From NCBI GenBank assembly GCA_964429355.1, contig CAYSCH010000298.1, forward strand, positions 1 to 11,852: a stretch of 11,852 bases of DNA, in the 5' to 3' direction. The translations under genes were made by a program, and so were the position numbers. Positions 7,517 through 11,852 of this stretch are shown here, piece after piece. The first letter of the stretch is position 1. Every line of letters begins with the position of its first letter. A model generated the notes under the pieces. It saw nothing but the letters and a program-made list of their open reading frames with translations. It was not told the DNA's origin and made no database searches. The DNA comes from JAAYAY01 sp964429355 (lineage in GTDB: Bacteria > Planctomycetota > Planctomycetia > Pirellulales > Thermoguttaceae).

Positions 7517-7687
7517 TCAGACGACGGGCCGGCGAAACCCGCCTGCCACAAGACTGACAATGAACAGAATCAAGAAGAGGAAGAAGAGGATCTTCGCAAT
7601 TCCGGCCGCACCTGCTGCGATTCCACCAAATCCGAAGATTGCGGCAATCAGTGCGATGATCAAAAACGTGAGTGCCCATGACAACAT
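7517..7687 (-). CDS. DUF1328 (YtjA-family) small membrane protein
   Basis: This 56-residue protein is a textbook DUF1328 member: two hydrophobic helices joined by the Gly/Ala-rich turn GFGGIAAGAAGIAK (about 19-32), then FFLFLILFIVSLV and a short basic end GGFRRPVV. Family function is unknown; such proteins sit in the inner membrane and commonly neighbour CsbD- and DUF883-type stress genes, as here. The start at 7687 follows GAGGTGA by about 5 bases; an upstream in-frame ATG at 7708 would swallow this ribosome site and is rejected. The gene is convergent with the transporter gene (44 bases between stops) and divergent from the small-membrane-protein operon. A sigma-54 element at 7800-7815 points at it, giving a leader of about 100 bases. 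Confidence 0.93.
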   Translation of the reverse strand: MLSWALTFLIIALIAAIFGFGGIAAGAAGIAKILFFLFLILFIVSLVAGGFRRPVV

Positions 7688-7799
7688 CGTCTCACCTCTC
7701 GCTTTCAAGTTGGGTTCGAGTGTTTGCCGGCGTTACGCACTGCCGACGCCTGGCCGCCAAGGGCCATCCGGCACATTGGCGGCTGATGCGTGGCATGGA

Positions 7800-7815
7800 T
7801 GCAAGTACTATGCCA
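7800..7815 (-). promoter_or_regulatory. sigma-54 (-24/-12) promoter for the DUF1328 gene
   Basis: On the minus strand this reads TGGCATAGTACTTGCA. It matches TGGCA and TTGCA of the consensus with exact GG-N10-GC spacing; only the C and G after TGGCA differ. Transcription would start near 7788, about 100 bases before the DUF1328 start codon. A perfect palindrome GCCAATTGGC (7812-7821) overlaps the -24 box. Confidence 0.6.
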
Positions 7816-8120
7816 ATTGGCCCGCCGGCGGAGGTGATTGTCTTTCGGGATCCGCGGTGGCGAGGCACAGGGCCGTGCGAGGCAGGTTCTGGTCGTCGTT
7901 AGAGCAACTTGGACGGCGCCAATCCACTGGCAGATCCACGTTTCCCGGAATTGAAGGGCGTCTGCGTGGTTCCCGAGAACTTCTTCGACAGAGGGTATAG
8001 ATCCGCTGACAGAACCGCCGAGTGCAGGTCCATGCCGGTGGAAGACTCGCATGTTTACCAGGGCTTCTCACGATCTTGAGAGTGGTGACATGGAGCCGAT
8101 TGAGCCTGGCCCGTTCCGTG

Positions 8121-8136
8121 AATTGGCATGCCAATT
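8121..8136. repeat. 16-bp perfect palindrome over the sigma-54 promoter
   Basis: AATTGGCATGCCAATT is its own reverse complement over all 16 bases. It covers the -24 box and the space up to the -12 box of the promoter at 8124-8139. It could be an operator where a repressor blocks the holoenzyme, or simply reflect the promoter. The first nine bases, AATTGGCAT, are also found at the leftward promoter at 7800-7815. Confidence 0.6.
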
Positions 8137-8139
8137 GCT
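8124..8139 (+). promoter_or_regulatory. sigma-54 (-24/-12) promoter for the small-membrane-protein operon
   Basis: The sequence TGGCATGCCAATTGCT matches TGGCA, G at the next defined position, and TTGC of the sigma-54 consensus, with exact GG-N10-GC spacing. The start would be near 8150, about 48 bases before the CsbD-like gene at 8198. As the genes downstream run on one strand with short gaps, it could drive all of 8198-10386 and perhaps the YihY gene. Confidence 0.62.
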
Positions 8140-8197
8140 TTGGGTGGAGAAGGGATTTGCCAAACTGTATCTGACACTTTTCGAAAGGATACGAAAG

Positions 8198-8620
8198 ATG
8201 AGCGTCACTCAGCAGGTTATCGAGGGCTCTTGGAAACAGGTAAAAGGGAAAGTACGCGAACGCTGGGGACAGTTGACAGACAACGAACTCGAAGAAGCTC
8301 GTGGCAGCATCGATCGCCTCGTCGGCCTGATTCAGCAGAAGACCGGTGAGGTCCGAAGCGAAGTGGAATCGTACCTGCAAGCTGCGGCAACCGACGGTGC
8401 TTCGATGGTGAGCAAAGCCAAAGAGGTCGTGGTCAACCAGGCCCAGCAGGTGGCAGAAACGGCGCAGCATGCGGCCGAACGAACGGCCGAATCCGTGCGG
8501 GCAGGCTATGTTGAAACGGAGCGCCTTGTGCGGGCTCGTCCGGTCGAATCGCTGGCCGTGTGTTTTGGCGCGGGTTTGATCACCGGCGTGATCGTTGGCC
8601 TGCTCACCCGATCCAGATGA
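8198..8620 (+). CDS. CsbD-like protein with DUF883-type membrane tail
   Basis: This 140-residue protein starts with a CsbD-like segment (about 1-50). It has the family pattern G-x-W-K-Q-x-K-G-K-x-R-x-x-W-G-x-L-T-D-x-(E), ending in G-(S)-I-D-R-L-x-G-x-I-Q-x-K-T-G-E. CsbD proteins are small general-stress proteins of unknown mechanism. Residues 50-110 form a long charged, Ala/Glu-rich amphipathic helix. Residues 113-137 form a hydrophobic Gly-rich anchor after RARP, ending in Arg-Ser-Arg. That second half matches the ElaB/YqjD (DUF883) plan, so this looks like a CsbD-DUF883 composite. ATG 8198 is preceded by AAAGGA at 8 bases. It is the first gene of the run and follows a sigma-54 promoter at 8124-8139. 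Confidence 0.88.
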   Translation: MSVTQQVIEGSWKQVKGKVRERWGQLTDNELEEARGSIDRLVGLIQQKTGEVRSEVESYLQAAATDGASMVSKAKEVVVNQAQQVAETAQHAAERTAESVRAGYVETERLVRARPVESLAVCFGAGLITGVIVGLLTRSR

Positions 8621-8686
8621 GTCTTGCGGTATGCGGAACGGACGAATTCAAGCCATCACACCTCGAAACGGGTTGGAGAACTTTCG

Positions 8687-8920
8687 ATGTCAACTGTTAC
8701 AGGAACAGCCAGAGAAGCCGGCGAAGAAGCGGTCCACCTGATTGGCCAGTACCCACTTCCTTCCGCCTTGTCCGCCTTCGGTGCCGGCCTGGGGCTCGGG
8801 CTGTTGGCAGTGGCCCTGCTGCCGAACACATCGCACCAGCGCGACGTGGCGATAACCAGGCGGATTCTTGACGTATTATCTGGGATCCTGCCGGACTCGA
8901 TCATGAAGAGAGTGTCCTGA
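8687..8920 (+). CDS. 77-residue small membrane protein with glycine-zipper tail
   Basis: I do not recognise a named family. The protein has a polar N-terminus with AREAGEEAVHLIG and then one hydrophobic helix (about 25-46) after QYPLP. The helix carries a glycine zipper FGAGLGLGLL of the kind that packs helices in the membrane. A 30-residue amphipathic helix follows, ending DSIMKRVS. The proline just before the helix matches the tail plan of its neighbours. The start ATG 8687 has GGAG 8 bases upstream. It lies 66 bases after the CsbD-like gene on the same strand. A membrane-associated stress protein is inferred from context only. Confidence 0.78.
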   Translation: MSTVTGTAREAGEEAVHLIGQYPLPSALSAFGAGLGLGLLAVALLPNTSHQRDVAITRRILDVLSGILPDSIMKRVS

Positions 8921-8972
8921 ATGAAGATTTCTTCGGATTCGTAATCAATTCCTGACCGGCGCCCCAATAACC

Positions 8973-9392
8973 GTGAACGACTCAGCAGAGTGCATACAGC
9001 GGCGGATGGAGGACGTTCGAAATCAACTCGACGACGACGTCGAGGAGATCGTGGACTCCGCGCGGCAATTCATGGATTGGCACACCTACGTTGAGAAATA
9101 CCCCTGGGTCTGTGTGGGCTTGGCGACGGCTGTCGGTTATTTCGTGGTTCCGAAACGATTGAGATTCAGCCGGCCTGAGGCGACGGCGCTGCTCGAACTG
9201 GCCAGCAAGAATAATCGGGTGTTCGAGGCAAACGCTGCGCCTCCGGTGCGAAACAGCATGGCCAACAGACTGTTTGGCCTTGTTTTGCACGCAGCCATGC
9301 GGGGTGCGGCAATGTATCTGGGCCAGAAGCTGCGTGGCGCCAGCGGCTTGCAGGATGTTCACGCGAATCGGAATCGGCTGCAACCGAAGTGA
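8973..9392 (+). CDS. DUF3618-like small membrane protein
   Basis: This 139-residue protein begins with a helix ECIQRRMEDVRNQLDDDVEE (6-25), like the DUF3618/DUF883-type N-terminal pattern I-x-x-x-(I/M)-E-x-(T/V)-R-x-x-L. The hydrophobic anchor VCVGLATAVGYFVVPKR (about 46-62) follows EKYPW. A second weakly hydrophobic helix lies at about 98-118 (LFGLVLHAAMRGAAMYLG). The start is GTG 8973: the conserved helix begins at residue 6, while the ATG at 9006 would cut into it. No good ribosome site is seen. The stop overlaps a GTG by the GTGA pattern, but the next gene probably starts later. Function is unknown; a membrane-anchored helical protein of the stress cluster is the safest description. Confidence 0.82.
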   Translation: MNDSAECIQRRMEDVRNQLDDDVEEIVDSARQFMDWHTYVEKYPWVCVGLATAVGYFVVPKRLRFSRPEATALLELASKNNRVFEANAAPPVRNSMANRLFGLVLHAAMRGAAMYLGQKLRGASGLQDVHANRNRLQPK

Positions 9393-9517
9393 GACAGAGG
9401 AGCGAAAGAAGCCGTAAGCATGTAAGGAGCGAACCCGAAGCCATAGGTCAGCGGCGAATGGCCATGAGACGCGGAGGTTTGAGCATCCGCTCGAACCCAA
9501 GGGTGGAGGCCCGTGAA

Positions 9518-9730
9518 ATGATCGATCGAATCAGCAGACATCTTGGTTCAACACTCGATCCCGTCCGGCGCGAGGGGCGAAATGAGGCTGCTGCGGAGAG
9601 TCCGTGGAAGGAACAGGCGAAGGAGGCCTTGGCGCAAACGGGGGCCATAATTGCCACTCACCCGGTTGCGGCGTTGAGTGCTGCGATCGTGGTGGGTATG
9701 GCTATTGGATGGTGGGTAAAACGGAGATGA
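9518..9730 (+). CDS. 70-residue DUF883-like membrane-tail protein
   Basis: The protein has a charged helical N-terminal half (DPVRREGRNEAAAES, KEQAKEALAQ) and a C-terminal anchor AALSAAIVVGMAIGWWVKRR after ATHPV. This is the ElaB/YqjD arrangement: a proline, a Gly/Ala-rich helix, then basic residues at the very end. ATG 9518 is preceded by GGAGG at 10 bases. Longer versions from ATG 9458 or from GTG 9389 (overlapping the previous stop) are possible; the added part is Arg-rich and featureless. The stop overlaps the ATG of the next gene in ATGA, so the two are probably translated together. Confidence 0.75.
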   Translation: MIDRISRHLGSTLDPVRREGRNEAAAESPWKEQAKEALAQTGAIIATHPVAALSAAIVVGMAIGWWVKRR

Positions 9731-10185
9731 ATCAACATAACGGATCCAAGTCTGGCAGTGAGAGGTCCGCGGTTGCCCAGGTCGGCGGTTTGGTACGCCG
9801 CATTCTCGATCTGACCGAACTCCAGGGCGAGTTGTTCAAGATCGATGCCCGCGAGGGGGGCAAGGCGCTGGCGATTCCAGCGATCCTGATCGCGATCGGG
9901 ATCGTGCTTGGTTTCGGCGGCATCCTCATTCTCCTGTTTGCCTTGGCTGAAGGTCTCCAGCGGACTGGACTGTCGGACGCCGTGTCGTTTCTCGTCGCAG
10001 GCTTTTCCGGACTGATCCTGGCGGCAGGCGCCATCTGGTCCGGCTGGTATCTTCTGCGGAAGGCGGTCGCCGCCTTCGATCGCAGCAAGACGGAACTGCA
10101 AAGAAACATAGCGTGGTTCAGAGCCACCGTGGCCCATCCGTCTTCCGAAAATCGCGTCGGTAACACCAACCGGAATCAAGACTAG
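9727..10185 (+). CDS. Phage_holin_3_6 / YqjE-like membrane protein (DUF1469)
   Basis: This 152-residue protein has the PF07332 plan. An N-terminal amphipathic helix rich in Leu/Glu (LVRRILDLTELQGELFKID, 22-40) is followed by two hydrophobic helices (about 47-75 and 84-111). The C-terminal segment AFDRSKTELQRNIAWFR matches the family's closing Glu-Leu-x-x-(D/N)-x-x-W. The family name comes from holins, but chromosomal members such as E. coli YqjE sit beside DUF883 genes and have no known lysis role. The gene starts within the previous stop (ATGA), and its own stop is followed at once by the ribosome site of the next gene. Both points support an operon. The precise function is unknown. Confidence 0.88.
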   Translation: MNQHNGSKSGSERSAVAQVGGLVRRILDLTELQGELFKIDAREGGKALAIPAILIAIGIVLGFGGILILLFALAEGLQRTGLSDAVSFLVAGFSGLILAAGAIWSGWYLLRKAVAAFDRSKTELQRNIAWFRATVAHPSSENRVGNTNRNQD

Positions 10186-10197
10186 GAGGAATTGACA

Positions 10198-10386
10198 ATG
10201 CCTCAACAGGCGACCGAACGAGAAACGAGAAACGACTATGGCGGGATTGTCGCCAACAAAAATCTCACCGCTTCCGAGGCGGGGTTTGCCTTGTTCAAGC
10301 AATATGCGCAAGAACGCCCGGAGGTCGTGGCCTTGTGGGCCTTCGGAATCGGCTTCATGCTCGGCTGGAAGCTGAAGCCGTGGTAA
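10198..10386 (+). CDS. 62-residue small membrane-tail protein
   Basis: The polar N-terminal part (1-29) leads into FALFKQYAQERPEVVALWAF and a short hydrophobic helix (about 42-58, ending IGFMLGWKLKPW). This again has the Arg-Pro before the membrane anchor and a basic end, like its operon neighbours. No named family is recognised with confidence. ATG 10198 has AGGAGGA 7 bases upstream, and that site overlaps the stop codon of the YqjE-like gene. This is strong evidence that the gene is real and co-translated. The TTG at 10192 is too close to the ribosome site to be the start. Confidence 0.8.
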   Translation: MPQQATERETRNDYGGIVANKNLTASEAGFALFKQYAQERPEVVALWAFGIGFMLGWKLKPW

Positions 10387-10471
10387 GGCGGCGGGAAAAT
10401 TGACCGGGGATAAACTTCGACGGGCGGGCAAATAGAAGGCCGAGCAAGAGGACGGCTCATGAGCCATGTGT

Positions 10472-10494
10472 GCCGCCGATCGGGTTCCGGCGGC
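10472..10494. repeat. 7-bp GC hairpin in the YihY leader
   Basis: GCCGCCG (10472-10478) pairs perfectly with CGGCGGC (10488-10494) around a 9-base loop, just before the GGGGAGGG ribosome site of the YihY gene. Without a T-run it is not a clear terminator; it may tune readthrough or translation between the operon and YihY. A 12-bp palindrome GGCTCATGAGCC lies at 10454-10465. Confidence 0.4.
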
Positions 10495-10512
10495 GGTGGG
10501 GAGGGTGCCTGC

Positions 10513-11409
10513 ATGCTCCAGAAAGCGAAGACCACCGCCACAGACATCTATCGGGCATATCAGAATTGGCAGGACAATGACGGAAGCCACCTGGCGGCTT
10601 CCGTCTCATTCTATATGGCGGTATCGTTCTTTCCGCTCTTACTGGTCTTGATTTCAGCGATGGGTTTCGCGATTCGCTTCTCCGGGTGGGGCCAGGATGC
10701 GCGAGATCGTCTCCTCGACGTGATAGCCGAGCAGACCGCTCCGGCCCTTACCAGCCAACTCGCGGCCGTGCTTTCGAACGTAGAGGAAAACGCAATTATT
10801 GGCGGCCCAATCGGGATCGTGATGTTACTGGTCGCCTCCGTGGCCGTGTTCGTGCACTTTGACGACGCCATGGACCGTATCTGGAATGTCCCGCGCCCGA
10901 AGAAATCGGGCTGGCTCGGGGCGGTTCGCCACATCCTGGTGGATCGACTGCGTGCGTTCCTGATGCTGATGGGAGTCGGGCTGTTCGCTGTCAGCGGATT
11001 CGTTGCCAGCATGAGCCTTACGGCGCTCGCAGGGTACGCCGGCGGTTGGCTCTCGCGGTATGAATCGGTTACGGCTCTGCTCACGACGGCTGCCGCGGTT
11101 ATCCTGAACTGGGTCCTGTTTCTGGTCGTCTACAAATTCCTGCCGAAGGTACCCATTGCGTGGGGAGAGGCGGCCCGCGGAGCGCTCTTGGCATCGGTCA
11201 TGTGGGAAGTTGGCCGGCGAGTGCTGGCAGCGGTCGTCATCGGGTCACGATTCAGCGTCTACGGTGTGGTGGGCTCATTTGTGGCGATCATGCTCTGGAC
11301 CTTCTATGCGACCACCATTCTATTCCTTGGCGCCGAACATATTCAGGTGTTCTGTGCGCGGTGCCGACCGAAATCCTCCCTTCCTGCCGAAGCGGCGGCA
11401 CGCCCTTGA
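10513..11409 (+). CDS. YihY/BrkB family inner-membrane protein
   Basis: This 298-residue polytopic protein carries the YihY/UPF0761 (PF03631) signatures. These are LAASVSFYMAVSFFPLLLVL (27-46), DDAMDRIWNVP (117-127), YKFLPKVPIAWGEAARGALL (207-226), VMWEVGRR, and YGVVGSFVAIMLWTFY followed by LGAEHIQVF near the end. About six helices are visible. The family was once called ribonuclease BN by mistake and later linked to BrkB; the molecular role remains open, with transport suggested. ATG 10513 follows GGGGAGGG by 7 bases. The ATG at 10459 would add 18 Gly-rich residues coded by a hairpin and is rejected. It lies 126 bases after the small-protein run on the same strand and may be its last gene. 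The length is normal. Confidence 0.93.
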   Translation: MLQKAKTTATDIYRAYQNWQDNDGSHLAASVSFYMAVSFFPLLLVLISAMGFAIRFSGWGQDARDRLLDVIAEQTAPALTSQLAAVLSNVEENAIIGGPIGIVMLLVASVAVFVHFDDAMDRIWNVPRPKKSGWLGAVRHILVDRLRAFLMLMGVGLFAVSGFVASMSLTALAGYAGGWLSRYESVTALLTTAAAVILNWVLFLVVYKFLPKVPIAWGEAARGALLASVMWEVGRRVLAAVVIGSRFSVYGVVGSFVAIMLWTFYATTILFLGAEHIQVFCARCRPKSSLPAEAAARP

Positions 11410-11443
11410 ATTCCGGTCACCCAGAAACGTATCCGGGGATTGA
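11410..11443. other. short gap between the YihY stop and the minus-strand remnant
   Basis: This is a convergent junction with no gene. I see no stem followed by a T-run on either strand, so no terminator is called. Confidence 0.4.
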
Positions 11444-11640
11444 CTATCGATCCGGATTGCGGGCCGGCTTGCGTTCCACGTCCACATCCACGCCGCCCGG
11501 GCCAACCCTCACGTCGACTCTGCCCCGACGGCGATCGGGTCGACCTTCAATGCCGTAATGCCTGTCGAGCTGGGAGGTGAAGTTGCGGTCTGCGAAGTCC
11601 GGCCAGTTCTCGAATTCCGGAATTCCGGGGAGGAATTCCG
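11444..11640 (-). pseudogene. possible 3' remnant of an unidentified gene
   Basis: On the minus strand, one frame ending at the stop 11444-11446 reads FENWPDFADRNFTSQLDRHY and later VDVRVGPGGVDVDVERKP. Its third codon positions are strongly G/C, as in the genes around it, and the residues are protein-like rather than the Arg/Ser-rich output of shadow frames. Going upstream it runs straight into the GAATTCCGG repeats and has no ATG with a ribosome site. This may be the tail of a gene broken when the RAYT transposase or its repeat arrived, or a chance open frame. I cannot name a family. Confidence 0.3.
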
Positions 11641-11659
11641 GGGACACAATACCTAATTC
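11612..11659. repeat. GAATTCCGG repeat cluster next to the RAYT gene
   Basis: GAATTCCGG occurs at 11612-11620 and is extended to GAATTCCGGGG at 11620-11630 and 11633-11643. The last copy opens a 27-base unit (11633-11659) that ends AATTC, so the unit has short inverted ends, GAATT and AATTC. The word GAATTCCGGGGACA followed by an AT-rich stretch and AATTC resembles repeats I recall seeing beside RAYT genes in many genomes. The transposase stop codon TAG (11653-11655) lies inside this unit. Confidence 0.6.
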
Positions 11660-11852
11660 GCGGTTTTGTTTGTTCGCGGCTTGCGCGATTTGCGCTTCGG
11701 GCCGGGTTTCTGCGGTTTCAAGACACGACCAACAAGACTCTCCAACCGATCCACGAATGCCGAACTGTCCAGGGGCCGGCCGGTACGCCCGTGGGCACGC
11801 AGGTCTCGAAGCTCTTCTTCCGCTACCGCACTTCTCAGGAAGGCTTTCCAAT
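11653..11852 (-). CDS. REP-associated tyrosine transposase (RAYT), C-terminal end only
   Basis: Only the last 65 residues are in the window; the gene enters from the right edge. The minus-strand frame reads WKAFLRSAVAEEELRDLRAH, then RTGRPLDSSAFVDRLE, LVGRVLKPQKPGPK and a Lys/Arg-rich tail ending NKTAN-stop. The order (L-R-x-H)-x-R-T-G-R-P-L-x-S-x-x-F-(V)-x-R-L-E, then G-R-x-L-x-P-x-K-P-G, is the C-terminal signature of Y1-type REP-associated transposases related to IS200. The catalytic HUH and Tyr motifs would be upstream, out of view, so activity cannot be judged. The gene ends inside the repeat unit at 11633-11659, as expected for a transposase flanked by its own target repeats. A longer open frame on the same strand is out of phase and is a shadow here. 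Confidence 0.75.
   Translation of the reverse strand, partial: WKAFLRSAVAEEELRDLRAHGRTGRPLDSSAFVDRLESLVGRVLKPQKPGPKRKSRKPRTNKTAN

Larger units (their letters stand above)
7688..8197. other. 510-base divergent regulatory region
   Basis: No gene is supported here. Frames cross it, including one joined in frame to the CsbD gene, but they would translate through the promoter at 8124-8139. The region holds a leftward sigma-54 promoter (7800-7815) and a rightward one (8124-8139) facing away from each other about 310 bases apart. That leaves room for shared enhancer sites between them. Candidate sites are the dyad TCTCA-N6-TGAGA (8066-8081), about 75 bases before the rightward start, and the repeated GACAGA words near 7988 and 8010. 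Confidence 0.5.

Noticed and set aside
8051..8197. N-terminal extension of the CsbD-like protein
   Set aside because: It would translate through the sigma-54 promoter and palindrome; CsbD homology begins at the ATG 8198.
9389..9517. Longer form of the 70-residue protein from GTG 9389 or ATG 9458
   Set aside because: The extra part is Arg-rich and featureless, and the ribosome site supports 9518. It is not excluded, since GTGA overlap with the previous stop is possible.
9727..10185. Holin gene as a sign of a prophage
   Set aside because: Chromosomal PF07332 members next to DUF883-type genes are common, and no other phage gene is present.
11656..11851. Upstream part of the long minus-strand frame 11444-11851 as coding
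   Set aside because: The RAYT signature is in a different frame over the same bases, so this part is a shadow.
1..11852. tRNA, rRNA or CRISPR arrays
   Set aside because: I found no T-loop plus acceptor arrangement, no rRNA-like conserved stretch and no regularly spaced direct repeats.

Overview
The window looks like chromosomal DNA of a G+C-rich Gram-negative bacterium. A planctomycete (Pirellulales-like) or a relative is my best guess. The guess rests on a short stand-alone FHA protein, a very large hybrid histidine kinase, an AI-2E family transporter with an extra cytosolic domain, DUF1328/CsbD/DUF883-type stress membrane proteins, a RAYT-type transposase tail, and loosely packed genes with long leaders. 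This is inference from protein style, not from a marker gene.

Layout. (1) 1-293 holds two back-to-back sigma-54 promoters. One reads left out of the window and one reads right into a long leader. (2) 294-689 encodes a small FHA-domain protein. (3) 894-1088 encodes a 64-residue two-helix membrane protein that resembles DUF1328. (4) 1089-1553 has no convincing gene but carries two strong inverted repeats. (5) 1554-5357 encodes a membrane hybrid histidine kinase: 4 TM-GAF-PAS-PAS-HisKA-HATPase-REC-REC-Hpt. (6) 5574-7472 encodes an AI-2E/PerM family membrane protein with a C-terminal B12-binding-like fold. (7) 7517-7687 (minus) encodes a classic DUF1328 protein. (8) 7688-8197 is a regulatory region with a second divergent pair of sigma-54 promoters. 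(9) 8198-10386 is a run of six small same-strand genes: CsbD/DUF883-like, 77 aa, DUF3618-like, 70 aa, Phage_holin_3_6/YqjE-like and 62 aa. A YihY/BrkB membrane protein follows at 10513-11409. (10) 11444-11852 (minus) holds a possible gene remnant, a repeat cluster, and the C-terminal end of a REP-associated tyrosine transposase cut by the window edge.

How it fits together. The main picture is an envelope or general stress locus. Five of the six small proteins share the same tail plan: a short charged or coiled N-terminus, then a proline after R/H/Y, then a Gly-rich hydrophobic helix, usually ending in basic residues. This is the plan of E. coli ElaB/YqjD. The sixth is a YqjE-type holin-family protein, so the set recalls the enterobacterial yqjD-yqjE region, but expanded. 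Four elements match the sigma-54 -24/-12 consensus with exact GG-N10-GC spacing. They stand in front of the FHA gene, an unseen gene to the left, the DUF1328 gene and the small-membrane-protein operon. I infer that RpoN and an unseen enhancer-binding protein control both ends of the locus. The kinase ends in an Hpt domain and has no response regulator nearby, so its partner lies elsewhere.
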